From Cystobacter fuscus (lineage in GTDB: Bacteria > Myxococcota > Myxococcia > Myxococcales > Myxococcaceae), in the NCBI RefSeq assembly GCF_002305875.1, contig NZ_CP022098.1:12028001-12092000 (forward strand): a stretch of DNA of 64,000 nucleotides, given 5' to 3'. The translations under genes and the position numbers were made by a program. Shown here in pieces: positions 8,737 through 17,560 of this stretch (position 1 is the first letter of the stretch; each line of letters opens with the position of its first letter). The notes beneath the pieces are model-generated. The model did no database searches. It was not told the DNA's origin and was given only the letters and a program-made list of their open reading frames with translations.

Positions 8737-9507
8737 TCAGAAGGCGCGGCCCTGTCCGCCATCGACGGGGAGGGTGGCGCCCGTCACCCAGCGTGCGCCC
8801 GCCGAGCACAGGAAGACGACCACGTCGGCCACCTCCTCGGGGGTGCCGAAGCGGCCCCAGGGCAGCTCCTCGCGAACCATCTTCTCCACCTTCTCCGGGT
8901 TGGCCTGACGGCGGCGATCCCAGCTCCCGCCGGGGAAGAGGATGGCGCCCGGGGCCACGCCGTTGACGCGGATGCGGTGGCGCGCCAGGTCCACGGCCAT
9001 CTCCTTGGTGAGCGCGGTGACGGCCGCCTTGGCCGCGGTGTAGGGGGCGCTGGTGGCGTACTCGCGGCCGAAGATGGAGTTGATGTGCACGATGCAGCCG
9101 CCGCCCTGGGCCTTCATCCGGGCCACGGCGTGCTGGCTGCACCACACGGTCGCGAGCAGGTTGCTGTCCAGCACGTCCTTCCACTGTCCGGCCGTGGCCA
9201 CGTCGAAGGAGCCCGCGCCCCCGCTGCCGCCCACGTTGTTCACCAGGATGTCGAGCGAGCCGAACGCCCGCACGGCCGCGTCCACCGCCGCCTGGGCCCC
9301 GTCGGGGGTGGCCACGTCCCCCGCGATGGAGGCCACCTCGGCGCCGGAGGCACGCAGCTCCGCCGCCACCGCCTCCAGCCCCGGGGCTCCTCGAGCGCTC
9401 AGACAGACACGGACGCCCTCTCGTGCCAGGGACAGGGCGATGGCCCGTCCGATTCCCCGACTGCTGCCCGTGACGAGCGCGCTCTTGCCCTTGAGTTCCA
9501 GCTCCAT
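8737..9507 (-). CDS. SDR-family oxidoreductase
   Basis: A 256-residue classical short-chain dehydrogenase/reductase. The cofactor motif TGSSRGIG is at 13-20, NNVGG follows strand 4, and the catalytic YTAAK has Tyr156 and Lys160 with an upstream serine in INSIFG. The C-terminal VTGATLPVDGG is typical of FabG-like members. Length and motifs fit a 3-oxoacyl reductase or sugar/alcohol dehydrogenase, but the substrate cannot be assigned. No fatty-acid synthesis genes lie nearby. The Arg after the glycine motif suggests NADP(H) preference (inference). Confidence 0.9.
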   Translation of the reverse strand: MELELKGKSALVTGSSRGIGRAIALSLAREGVRVCLSARGAPGLEAVAAELRASGAEVASIAGDVATPDGAQAAVDAAVRAFGSLDILVNNVGGSGGAGSFDVATAGQWKDVLDSNLLATVWCSQHAVARMKAQGGGCIVHINSIFGREYATSAPYTAAKAAVTALTKEMAVDLARHRIRVNGVAPGAILFPGGSWDRRRQANPEKVEKMVREELPWGRFGTPEEVADVVVFLCSAGARWVTGATLPVDGGQGRAF

Positions 9508-9549
9508 GGAGGCGCGTTCTACACCGGCACGGGCCCGGGGGATGCGCTT

Positions 9550-10170
9550 TCACTTCTTGCGCGTGGCCTCGAGGATCTTCACGGACGGGGTGAGCTGCTG
9601 ACCCCGGGCGGGGGCCTGCTGGATGGCGCGCACCACGTCCATGCCCCGCACCACCCGGCCAAAGGCCCCGAACCCCTGCCCATCCGGGTTGCGCTTGCCA
9701 CCGAAATCCAGCTCGGGCTGATCGCCAATGCAGATGAAGAAGTCGGACACCGCCGAGTCGGGCGTGTCCCGGGCCATGGAGACCGTGCCGTCCTTGTGCC
9801 GCAGGCCGGTGACGCTCGTGCGCTCCAGGGCGATGGGGGCGCGCAGCTCGGCCTTGCGGGATGGATCGGCGCCACCCTGGATGACCTCGATCTTCACCGG
9901 GTTGTTCGGCTGGTTGCCGGGCGTCACGGTGCGGTGGAACACCCCGCCCTTGAACAGCCCCGAGTCCACGTAGCCGAGGAAGTTGCGCACGGTGGTGGGA
10001 GCATGGGCCTCGTCGAGTTCCAGCTCGATCTCTCCCTTCTCCGTGCGCAGCACCACGTTCACCTTGCCCGCGGGCGCGGGAGGAGCCTTCTCCTTCTTCG
10101 GCGGATCGGCGAGGGAAGCGGAGGCGAGCAGCACCAGGACGGCACAGCACGAGGACACAATCGACTTCAT
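9550..10170 (-). CDS. Exported cyclophilin-type peptidyl-prolyl cis-trans isomerase
   Basis: A 206-residue cyclophilin that isomerises X-Pro bonds, here probably in the periplasm. A signal peptide (MKSIVSSCCAVLVLLASASLA) is followed by a Lys/Pro-rich linker and a cyclophilin core with VFHRTV, GGADPS, RDTPDSAVSDFFI and a C-terminal FGRVVRGMDVV block. A CC pair inside the signal sequence makes lipidation possible but there is no clean lipobox. The ATG at 10170 has GGAG 6 nt upstream and is preferred to the ATG at 10176. It follows the mlaD-like gene by 79 nt on the same strand and may join that operon. Confidence 0.9.
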   Translation of the reverse strand: MKSIVSSCCAVLVLLASASLADPPKKEKAPPAPAGKVNVVLRTEKGEIELELDEAHAPTTVRNFLGYVDSGLFKGGVFHRTVTPGNQPNNPVKIEVIQGGADPSRKAELRAPIALERTSVTGLRHKDGTVSMARDTPDSAVSDFFICIGDQPELDFGGKRNPDGQGFGAFGRVVRGMDVVRAIQQAPARGQQLTPSVKILEATRKK

Positions 10171-10249
10171 CGGCATCTCCAGGTCACGAGGGAACCCGGA
10201 GGGCAGTGAAGCGCGGTGGCCCCTCGCGAGGGAAGGGCCGTGCTTCCGC

Positions 10250-11491
10250 TCAAGGCGCCTTGCCCGGCAGCGGCGCGACCACCGGCACCGGGGGAGCGTC
10301 ACCGGGGGACGGCGAGTCCGGACCCGCGCCGCCGATGGCCCGCTGGGAGCCCTCGTCCTTGGGCTGCTTGAGGGGCACGCCCACGTATTGGACGTTGTCG
10401 TTGTTGTCGATGGCGAAGCGCACGAGCGCGCGCAGCACGCGGTTGCGCTTCACGTTGCCCACCACCTGCCGCAGGTCCTCGTACACGGTGGGGTCGGTGA
10501 TGATGCCGCCCAGAGAGCCCTCGCCGCGAGCGACCATGGAGGTGATCTGCTTGATGTCGGCGGCGGCGCTGCCCAGGTCGGCGAGCATGCCGCCCGCGCT
10601 GCCGTACACGAGCTGGTGCACGGCGCCATCGGGGTTCTTCTTCGCGTCCTCGAGCAACCCGGCGAGCTGGCCCGCGGCGGAGCCCAGCTCCTTGAGGGCG
10701 TTGGCGCCGTCCTGGCCGTAGATGAGGGCGTGGGCGGTGCCGTTGCCATGCTCCACCTCGCCGAGCAGGGACTCGACGTGGGCCACGGCCTTGTCCATGC
10801 GCATGGCGGTCTGGGAGGCATTGGCCACGAGCGCGCGCACGTCGCGGCCGGTCTGCTCGTCATAGATGAGGGCGTGCAGGGTGCCGTTGCCCTTCTCGAT
10901 CTCCTCGAGCATCAGGCGCAGGCTGCGCACGCCCGCGGCCACGTCCTGGGCCATCTTGGGGTCGGCGTACACGGTGACCGCCTTGCGCAGCTCGCCGCTC
11001 ACGGCCACGGCGTCATCGAGCACCTTGCTCGCGCTGCGCATCATCGCGCTCACGTCCCCGCTGGTCTCGGAGGGAATCTCACCGCCCTCGGGCACCTCGG
11101 GCTGGTCCAGGGAGCCGAGCGAGATGTCCACGGCCTTGTCCCCGAGCACGCCGAGGCTCGACAGGCGGGCGACGGAGTCGGCGCGCACGCGCTGGGCGTA
11201 CTCGGTGCTCAGGCGCAGGCGCACCTCCATGCGCTTCTCGCCGGGCTTGGAGGGGAAGCCCACGGCCTCCACCCGGCCCACTTCCAGGCCGTTGAGCCAC
11301 ACGGGCGAGTGACTGGAGAGCCCTTCCACGCTCGCGAAGTAGGCGCGGTAGCTGACCTGCTTCTCGAACAGGTGCGTCTTCTGGCCGATGAAGAAGACGA
11401 CGATGCCCGCCAGCACGAAGGCCATCGCCACGAAAGCGCCCACCCGGAGGGCGAGCCGTTGATCCTTGGATGTCTGTGTGAAGATGCTCAC
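10250..11491 (-). CDS. mlaD: MCE-domain phospholipid transport substrate-binding protein (MlaD-like)
   Basis: A 413-residue protein with one N-terminal membrane helix (about 13-33) and an MCE domain (about 40-115; VWLNGLEVGRVEAVGF and SLGVLGDKAVDISLGS). A long helical C-terminal region with repeats of the type GNGTLHALIYDEQ / GNGTAHALIYGQD / PDGAVHQLVYGS follows. In Mla systems MlaD sits in the inner membrane and passes lipids across the periplasm; the long C-terminal region suggests a needle-like channel as in longer MCE proteins. The start is a GTG at 11491 forming a GTGA overlap with the ATPase stop, so the pair is translationally coupled. The tail is Pro-rich. Confidence 0.92.
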   Translation of the reverse strand: MSIFTQTSKDQRLALRVGAFVAMAFVLAGIVVFFIGQKTHLFEKQVSYRAYFASVEGLSSHSPVWLNGLEVGRVEAVGFPSKPGEKRMEVRLRLSTEYAQRVRADSVARLSSLGVLGDKAVDISLGSLDQPEVPEGGEIPSETSGDVSAMMRSASKVLDDAVAVSGELRKAVTVYADPKMAQDVAAGVRSLRLMLEEIEKGNGTLHALIYDEQTGRDVRALVANASQTAMRMDKAVAHVESLLGEVEHGNGTAHALIYGQDGANALKELGSAAGQLAGLLEDAKKNPDGAVHQLVYGSAGGMLADLGSAAADIKQITSMVARGEGSLGGIITDPTVYEDLRQVVGNVKRNRVLRALVRFAIDNNDNVQYVGVPLKQPKDEGSQRAIGGAGPDSPSPGDAPPVPVVAPLPGKAP

Positions 11492-12297
11492 GACGCCGCC
11501 CTCCCCAACTCCTGCCCCCGGGCGTCCAGGAAGGCCCGCACCTCGGGCACCTTGGAACGCCGGATTTCCTCCGTGGTGCCCACCTGGACGATGCGCCGGT
11601 TGGCCAGCATGGCGATCCGGTCGGACACCGACAAGGCACTCACCATGTCGTGCGTGACCACGATGGACGTGCACCCGAGCTGCTTTTGCATGGAGCGGAT
11701 CATCTGATCGATCGTCTCCGTGGTGACGGGATCCAATCCCGTGGTGGGCTCGTCCCAGAGGATGACCTCCGGGTTGGTGGCGATGGCGCGCGCCAGGCCC
11801 ACGCGCTTGCGCATGCCACCGGACAGGTCCGCGGGCCGCATGTTCTCGATGCCCGGCAGCCCCACGAGCGCGAGCTTCTCGGCCACGCGCTCGCGCACCT
11901 GGGCGGGCGTCATCTCCGGGAAGTGCTCGTGCAGCGGGTAGGCGACGTTCTCCCCCACGCTCAGCGAGTCGAACAGGGCCGCGCCCTGGAACACCATGGC
12001 CACGTGGCGGCGCAGGTGGATGAAGTCCTCCTCACCGCACTCGGTGAGATCCTGCCCCTGGAAGAAGATGCGCCCGGCGTCATGGCGCAGCAACCCGATG
12101 AGGCACTTGAGCAGCACGCTCTTGCCCGTGCCCGAGCCACCAATGACGGTGAGTGTCTCACCCGCGTACACGGAGAGCATCACGTCATCATAGATGCGCT
12201 TGGAGCCGAAGGCCTTGCGCAGGTGCTCGAAGCGGATGAGTTCCTCGCCGGCCTTGGGCGGTTGGAAGCGAAGACGGGGGGACGGGCGGGAGAACAT
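11488..12297 (-). CDS. mlaF: ABC transporter ATPase of Mla-type lipid transport system (MlaF-like)
   Basis: A 269-residue ATPase that powers the MCE lipid transporter. Walker A GGSGTGKS is at 53-60, the signature is LSGGMRKRV, and Walker B is EVILWDEP followed by TTGLDP, with the switch histidine in VVTHDM. The MVFQGAALFDSLSVGEN block is characteristic of MlaF/Mkl ATPases. It lies 18 nt after mlaE and overlaps mlaD by 4 nt. Confidence 0.95.
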   Translation of the reverse strand: MFSRPSPRLRFQPPKAGEELIRFEHLRKAFGSKRIYDDVMLSVYAGETLTVIGGSGTGKSVLLKCLIGLLRHDAGRIFFQGQDLTECGEEDFIHLRRHVAMVFQGAALFDSLSVGENVAYPLHEHFPEMTPAQVRERVAEKLALVGLPGIENMRPADLSGGMRKRVGLARAIATNPEVILWDEPTTGLDPVTTETIDQMIRSMQKQLGCTSIVVTHDMVSALSVSDRIAMLANRRIVQVGTTEEIRRSKVPEVRAFLDARGQELGRAAS

Positions 12298-12315
12298 GGC
12301 GTGGGAAGCAGTGCG

Positions 12316-13143
12316 TCAGAGGGAGAGCGTGAGCTTGGTGATGAAGAAGTCGGCCAGACACACGGTAACGGAGGTGATGGCGACGGTCTCGGTGGTGGCG
12401 CGACCCACACCCTCGGTGCCGTTCTGCACGGTGAGCCCCTTGAAGCAGCCGACGATGCCGATGATGCCGCCGAAGACGAAGCCCTTGAAGACGCCGGAGA
12501 CGAAGTCGCTCATGAGGACGACGTCGAGCGCGCCCTTGAAGAACAGATTGAAGCCGATGCCGTATTGGGCCTTCACCACGAGCGCGCCGGCGAGCATGCC
12601 GATGACGTCGGCGAGGATGGTGAGCGTGGGGCCGAGCACGAAGCAGGCGAGCACGCGCGGCACCACGAGCTTGCGCAGGGGATCGGCGCCGAGCGCGCGG
12701 ATGGCATCCACCTGCTCGGTGACGGTCATGGAGCCCAGCTCCGCGGCGATGCCCGAGCCCACGCGCGCGCCCACGGTGAGGGCGATGAGCACGGGGGACA
12801 GCTCGCGGAAGAGCGTGAGCACGACGACGCGGCCCACGGTGTACTGCACGCCGAAGCGCGCGAGGAAGAAGCCGAACTGGAGCGAGATGACGAGTCCGGC
12901 GAAGGTGGCGGTGAGCAGGGCGATGGGCAGCGAGCGCACGCCCAGCGCCTCGAGCTGGTAGATGAAGGCGGTGGGCGAGAAGGGCGGGCTGACGGCGCGG
13001 GTGAACACCTGACCGGTCATCACCGCGAGCGAGCCCAGGCGCTCGAGCCGCACGAGGAAGCGGCCCCAGAGCGAGTCGTCCTCACCGGAGGAGGCATCGG
13101 GCGCGGGAGGAGCGGCGGGCGCGAGGTCCACGTCGGTGCTCAT
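12316..13143 (-). CDS. mlaE: MlaE-family permease of lipid ABC transporter
   Basis: A 275-residue integral membrane permease. Several hydrophobic helices surround the MlaE signature region (GARVGSGIAAELGSMTVTEQVDA, quoted in part, with IRALGADP following). It would form the inner-membrane channel with MlaF and MlaD, usually moving phospholipid between inner and outer membranes. The direction of transport cannot be judged from sequence. The N-terminus carries an Ala/Pro-rich cytoplasmic extension. The start ATG overlaps the upstream lipoprotein stop by 4 nt (ATGA). Confidence 0.95.
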   Translation of the reverse strand: MSTDVDLAPAAPPAPDASSGEDDSLWGRFLVRLERLGSLAVMTGQVFTRAVSPPFSPTAFIYQLEALGVRSLPIALLTATFAGLVISLQFGFFLARFGVQYTVGRVVVLTLFRELSPVLIALTVGARVGSGIAAELGSMTVTEQVDAIRALGADPLRKLVVPRVLACFVLGPTLTILADVIGMLAGALVVKAQYGIGFNLFFKGALDVVLMSDFVSGVFKGFVFGGIIGIVGCFKGLTVQNGTEGVGRATTETVAITSVTVCLADFFITKLTLSL

Positions 13144-13646
13144 GAGGGGTTCTCCACGTGGAAGCCGCCCACGAGCGCATCCAGATCCTCGACCCGGTCC
13201 TGCAGGTGGCCCAGGGGGGCGACATAGGTGAAGTCGTAGACGCAGCGATCCTTCTTGAGCACGACCAGGAGCAGTTCCACGGGCACCCCATCGAGCTTGG
13301 CCTGGAAGTGCGAGCGCAGGGCCTCGCGCTCGTCGACGACCTCGGCGCGCTGCATCAAGGAGACGCGCTCGGTGAAGCCCTCGAGCAGGTGACGCGTGAG
13401 CACCTCGAGCGAGGCGTCGTCGTGCTCGCGGCAGGTGGAGTTGACGGACAGGGCGTGGCCGGTGTCCTCGGTGAACCAGGCGAGATCATTCTCGGAGAGC
13501 TTGACCTGGGACCAGACGGGGGGGAGCGCCCCGACGCGGTAGCGCACGCCGGGCTTGGAGAACACCTGATCCTCGAAGCGCACACCGCGGTGGCACCCGA
13601 GCGCCACGAGCAACAGTGCTGACAGGATGACTCGATTCGACCTCAC
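13140..13646 (-). CDS. Lipoprotein leading the Mla-like operon
   Basis: A 168-residue predicted lipoprotein (ILSALLLVALGC, lipid Cys18). The mature domain has a strand-rich layout with LSENDLAWFTEDTGHALSVN and a single later cysteine pair; no known domain was recognised. It is the first gene of the operon and overlaps mlaE by 4 nt, so it is probably a dedicated periplasmic or outer-membrane partner of the lipid transporter, taking the place of MlaA/MlaC (inference). The start is GTG at 13646. Confidence 0.7.
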   Translation of the reverse strand: MRSNRVILSALLLVALGCHRGVRFEDQVFSKPGVRYRVGALPPVWSQVKLSENDLAWFTEDTGHALSVNSTCREHDDASLEVLTRHLLEGFTERVSLMQRAEVVDEREALRSHFQAKLDGVPVELLLVVLKKDRCVYDFTYVAPLGHLQDRVEDLDALVGGFHVENPS

Positions 13647-13834
13647 GACGCCAGGGTAGGCACCCCCCTCCGACCCGGTGAGTTGCAGGGGCGGGGGAGC
13701 TGTTCATTCCTGAGCAGAAGAGGGGGGCGAGCGGGCATAGCGGGGGCCCGCCGAGGAGGGTGTTCCGCGGGGGATGAGCGTGCCGATGTTGAGAGATGAA
13801 CCCTCGACCCCGAGCACGACGCGGGAGGCCCCCG

Positions 13835-14206
13835 ATGGACGGCGGATTGGGAATTTTTGGACTGGGATTGTTCCTGTTATCGATTGCCCTGCTCTATGCC
13901 CGGGAGGCGTTCGGGCTGGCATGGCCCCTGCTGGGGCTGTCGCTCATCTCGATGGGCTTCGCCATGTCGGAGAGCCCGCGGCGGCGGGACGTGGCGTTGG
14001 GTATAGGGGTGGCATGCCTGGTGGCGGCGCTGGTGAGCCTGGCCTTCTCGGTGTCGTGGTGGTGGGTGGTGGCCACGGCGCTGTTCGGTGTGGCCTACAT
14101 GGTGCTGTGGGCGGAGTTCCGCTTCGCCTTCTTCCAGCACCTGCCCCAGGAAGCGGGAGGGCGGGCCGGCCACGACTCGAGGCACCTCGGCTCGCGCCGG
14201 CCGTGA
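13835..14206 (+). CDS. Small membrane protein, three or four helices
   Basis: A 123-residue protein from ATG 13835, which has GGGAGG 7 nt upstream; an in-frame ATG at 13796 would add 13 Arg/Pro-rich residues. About four hydrophobic segments are visible: LGIFGLGLFLLSIALLY, AWPLLGLSLISMGFAM, a Val/Ala-rich helix and WWWVVATALFGVAYMVLW. The C-terminus is hydrophilic. No family was recognised. Confidence 0.6.
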   Translation: MDGGLGIFGLGLFLLSIALLYAREAFGLAWPLLGLSLISMGFAMSESPRRRDVALGIGVACLVAALVSLAFSVSWWWVVATALFGVAYMVLWAEFRFAFFQHLPQEAGGRAGHDSRHLGSRRP

Positions 14207-14215
14207 GGCGCGAGG

Positions 14216-14581
14216 CTACAACCCGCCCGTCTGCCCGAGCACCCAGAGGGTGACGGCGATGGGGTCCGGGCAGTCGGAGAGCCGCTGGGCGTCGGCCACG
14301 GAGGCCCAGCGGGAGGCGCCGCGGTAGATGACCCCGTCTTCCAGGGTGGCCACCCGCAGGCCATTCACCTCGATGTCGTAGCCATTGCCCCGGCGCACGG
14401 CGCGACCCCGGGGGTTGCCCCCCTTGTCGATGGCCACGTCCATGCCGGACCTGCGCACGGTGTATTGGGTGACTCCCGCCTTCTCCACGCGATTGCCGGT
14501 GCACTTGTAGTCCGAGGCGGCGGCGTGGGTGGTCCCCAGCAAACAGAGCACGGCGAGTAGCGGCGACGACCTCATCTTCAC
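14216..14581 (-). CDS. Small exported hypothetical protein
   Basis: A 121-residue secreted or periplasmic protein with a signal peptide (MKMRSSPLLAVLCLLGTTHAA). The mature part is short and strand-rich with two cysteines (DYKCTGNR and LSDCPDPI), which may form a disulfide. GTG at 14581 is preceded at 6 nt by GGAGG, so it was preferred to ATG 14575. It converges with the membrane protein gene ending at 14206. Function unknown. Confidence 0.6.
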   Translation of the reverse strand: MKMRSSPLLAVLCLLGTTHAAASDYKCTGNRVEKAGVTQYTVRRSGMDVAIDKGGNPRGRAVRRGNGYDIEVNGLRVATLEDGVIYRGASRWASVADAQRLSDCPDPIAVTLWVLGQTGGL

Positions 14582-14684
14582 GGCACACCTCCAGGCGACG
14601 GGACGCGGTGGTCCCACGCTGTGGACCCAACGTGACACGCCTGTCTGACATGGCGCGTCATCGTGGGGGGGGAGGCGTCTGGGT

Positions 14685-15563
14685 TCAGGACGAGGGGGCG
14701 AGCGCGAGGAGGGCGGTGATGAGGGGATTGGGTTGGGGGGCGCGGCGCCAGGCGACGTAGAGGGGGAACTGGCGAGCGGGCTCGGAGAGGGGGAGCGCGG
14801 TGACGCCGGGAACGCGGGGACCGCGGGGCTCCACGGAGGCCAGGAGCGAGTAGCCGAGCCCGGCGGCCACGAAGCCGAGGATGGTCTCGGCGGAGTCGGC
14901 CGCGTAGATGCGCCGGGGGACGACGCCGAAGTGGGCGAGCGCGGCGAGTTGCAGGTCGCGCAGGTAGGTGTCGGAGCTGTAGGAGATGAAGGGCTCGTCG
15001 CGCCAGGGCTCGGGGGTGACGGGGCCCTTGAGGTGGGGCCGGGGGAGCGAGGGAACGACGAGGAAGGGGCGGGTCTGGCCCACCTGCCGTGCTTCCAGGT
15101 CCTGGGGAACCTCGGGCAGATGGTCCACGAGGAGCTCCGCCTCACCGGAGCGCAGGGCGGCGACGGCGGGAGTCTTGGCCTCGAAGAGGGCGACCTCGAT
15201 GTCGGGTCGTTGTCCGCGCAGGCGGCGCAGCCACGGGGGCAGGAGGTGGCGCATCACATGACCCGAGGCATGGATGCGCAAGCGTCCACCGATCTCTCCC
15301 GAGAGCAGGGAGCGCTCCAGGGCGGGCAGACCTTCGTAGAAGGGGGCGATGGCGTCGTAGAGGATGCGGCCCTGGGGGGTGAGGACGACGCGATCCTTGC
15401 CGATGCGCTCGAAGAGGCGCACCCCGAGCTCGGCTTCCAGCCGTCGCACCTGCTGATGCACGCCGGGTTGGGTGATGGGGTAGGGAAAGGCGCGGGCCGC
15501 GCGGGCGTACCCTTCACATCGCGCGACCCAGTAGAAGCCCTCGAGGCGCTGGAGCTGAATCAT
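14685..15563 (-). CDS. LysR-family transcriptional regulator
   Basis: A 292-residue LTTR. The N-terminal winged helix-turn-helix (residues 3-60: LEGFYWVARCEGYARAAR, then ITQPGVHQQVRRLEAELG and LFERIGKDRVVLTPQG) is followed by a periplasmic-binding-like effector domain. It differs from the usual FxxVxxxgS..AA start by an F-Y-W core. It reads away from the YiaA/B gene at 15682, so the 118-nt intergenic region may hold its operator; the target is unknown. The ATG at 15563 gives the correct HTH start. Confidence 0.93.
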   Translation of the reverse strand: MIQLQRLEGFYWVARCEGYARAARAFPYPITQPGVHQQVRRLEAELGVRLFERIGKDRVVLTPQGRILYDAIAPFYEGLPALERSLLSGEIGGRLRIHASGHVMRHLLPPWLRRLRGQRPDIEVALFEAKTPAVAALRSGEAELLVDHLPEVPQDLEARQVGQTRPFLVVPSLPRPHLKGPVTPEPWRDEPFISYSSDTYLRDLQLAALAHFGVVPRRIYAADSAETILGFVAAGLGYSLLASVEPRGPRVPGVTALPLSEPARQFPLYVAWRRAPQPNPLITALLALAPSS

Positions 15564-15681
15564 ACACGGCAGCTTATCGATGCTCGGGCTCTTCGTTCCA
15601 TGCGGTTTGCGATGGAGCCCGGTAGGGTGTTGCTCATGCGGCGCTCCAACACGGGGCGCCCCCCAACGAACGGAGCGCACC

Positions 15682-15975
15682 ATGTCCCGCCCATCAGCCA
15701 ATACCTCGCAGGATCACAGTGGAGCCTGGGTCATCCAGACGTGGGTGTCGTTCATCCTGTCGGTGGCGGTGACGGCGGTGGGCATCTACCACCTGCCGGT
15801 GGACGGCTGGCAGAAGGCCTTCCTGAGCATGGGGTTGCTCTTCACGGTGGGCTCCACGTTCACGCTGTCCAAGACGGTGCGAGACCAGCACGAGCAGCAG
15901 CGGCTGACGGCGCGCATCGACGAGGCGCGGGTGACGAAGCTGCTGGCCGAGGTGGACCCGGTGGTCCTCAAGTAG
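15682..15975 (+). CDS. YiaA/YiaB-family two-helix membrane protein
   Basis: A 97-residue inner-membrane protein with two helices (AWVIQTWVSFILSVAVTAVG and AFLSMGLLFTVGSTFTL) and the family's LSKTVRDQ motif after the second helix. The function of the family is unknown. It is divergent from the LysR gene and 25 nt upstream of the AAA ATPase, so it may begin an operon with it. Confidence 0.8.
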   Translation: MSRPSANTSQDHSGAWVIQTWVSFILSVAVTAVGIYHLPVDGWQKAFLSMGLLFTVGSTFTLSKTVRDQHEQQRLTARIDEARVTKLLAEVDPVVLK

Positions 15976-16000
15976 AGGGGGCTGGTAGGCTGGGGCGGGC

Positions 16001-17557
16001 ATGACGACCCGCTCCGCGATTCCGCGCTCCGCCCCGTTCGCCGCGTGGTTGGAGGAGCTCGATCTGCTCATCCGCGCGCGCTATCCGCTGCTCTATCTGG
16101 TGTCGTGGGAGGAGCACCGGGTGGAGACGCTGCTCGGGGAGGTGGCGAGGGCACACGGCAAGGTGCTGCTCACCTGGTCGGTGCGCCGGGGCCTGAGGCA
16201 CGTGGGGAGCACGCGGGGTCCGGTGCTGCCCGAGGACACCCGGAATCCGCTGGAGGCACTGGCCGCCATCGAGAAGCTGTCCGAGCCGGCGCTGGTGGTG
16301 CTCGAGGACTTCCCGCCCTACCTGGAGGAGAAGCCGCTGGTGAGGGCGTTGCGCGAGCTGGCGCACTCGCTCAAGAGCACGTTCACGACGGTGGTGCTGC
16401 TATCGCCCACGCTGCGGTTGCCCGAGGAGTTGGAGAAGGAAGTGTCGGTGCTGGACGTGCCGTTGCCGGGCTTCGAGGAGCTGACGCAGCTGCTCAAGGA
16501 GATCGTGGCGGTGGTGCGGCGGGGCAACAAGGCGAGCATCGAGCTGACGCGCGAGGAGGCCGAGCAGCTCATCAAGGCGGCGCAGGGGCTGACGTTGTCG
16601 GAGGCGGAGAACGCGTTCGCCAAGGCGATCGCGAAGGACGGCAAGCTGAGCGCGGAGGACATCCGGCGGGTGCAGGACGAGAAGCGGCAGGTCATCCGCA
16701 AGAGTGGGCTGTTGGAGTACTACCCGCCGGGGGAGGACCTGGGGAGCGTGGGGGGGTTGCGCGAGTTGAAGCAGTGGCTGGACCGGCGCACGGCGGCGTT
16801 TGGCGAGCGGGCGAGGCAGTTCGGGTTGCCCGAGCCGCGAGGGGTGTTGCTGTTGGGGGTACAGGGGTGCGGCAAGAGCCTGACGGCGAAGGCGATCGCG
16901 GCGCACTGGAACCTGCCGTTGTTGCGGCTGGACATGGGGCGAATCTTCAGTGGGCTGGTGGGCTCGTCGGAGGAGAACCTGCGCAAGGCCATCCACGTGG
17001 CGGAGAGCATCGCGCCGGTGGTGTTGTGGGTGGACGAGGTGGAGAAGGGCCTGTCGGGGGTGGCCTCGTCGGGGACGACGGATGGAGGCGTCACGGCGCG
17101 GGTGTTCGGAGCGCTCCTCACGTGGCTGCAGGAGAAGACGGCGCCGGTGTTCGTGGTGGCGACGGCCAACCGGATCGAGGGACTGCCGCCCGAGCTGCTG
17201 CGCAAGGGGCGGTTCGACGAGATCTTCTTCATCGATTTGCCGGAAGTGGCCGAGCGCCGGGAGATCTTCCGCATCCATCTGGAGCGCAGGGGGAGGAAGG
17301 CGGGGGGTTACGACCTGGGGGCGTTGGCGGAACTGGCGGTGGACTTCAGCGGGGCGGAGGTGGAGCAGGCGGTGATCGCCGCGCTCTACGAGGCGTTTGG
17401 CGAGGGGGTGGAGCTGGAGCAGCGTCACCTGATGCGAGCCATTCAGGAGACCTTCCCGCTCGCGGTCACGCTGAGGGATGAGATTCTGCGGTTGCGCGAG
17501 TGGGCGCGGGGACGAACGCGTCCGGCGTCGCTGGCGGGTGAAGCACGAAAGGAGTAG
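16001..17557 (+). CDS. AAA+ ATPase, Ycf46-like
   Basis: A 518-residue AAA+ ATPase. The N-terminal half (1-240) resembles the degenerate first ATPase domain of Ycf46-type proteins (ARYPLLYLVSWEEHRVE). The C-terminal half has Walker A GVQGCGKS (285-292), Walker B VVLWVDEVEKG and sensor-1 ATANR, then the classic AAA LRKGRFDEIFF box. Ycf46 proteins occur in cyanobacteria and many bacteria and are linked to CO2 responses in one lineage; no role can be asserted here. The next gene starts 3 nt after its stop, so they are co-transcribed. Confidence 0.85.
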   Translation: MTTRSAIPRSAPFAAWLEELDLLIRARYPLLYLVSWEEHRVETLLGEVARAHGKVLLTWSVRRGLRHVGSTRGPVLPEDTRNPLEALAAIEKLSEPALVVLEDFPPYLEEKPLVRALRELAHSLKSTFTTVVLLSPTLRLPEELEKEVSVLDVPLPGFEELTQLLKEIVAVVRRGNKASIELTREEAEQLIKAAQGLTLSEAENAFAKAIAKDGKLSAEDIRRVQDEKRQVIRKSGLLEYYPPGEDLGSVGGLRELKQWLDRRTAAFGERARQFGLPEPRGVLLLGVQGCGKSLTAKAIAAHWNLPLLRLDMGRIFSGLVGSSEENLRKAIHVAESIAPVVLWVDEVEKGLSGVASSGTTDGGVTARVFGALLTWLQEKTAPVFVVATANRIEGLPPELLRKGRFDEIFFIDLPEVAERREIFRIHLERRGRKAGGYDLGALAELAVDFSGAEVEQAVIAALYEAFGEGVELEQRHLMRAIQETFPLAVTLRDEILRLREWARGRTRPASLAGEARKE

Positions 17558-17560
17558 CCC

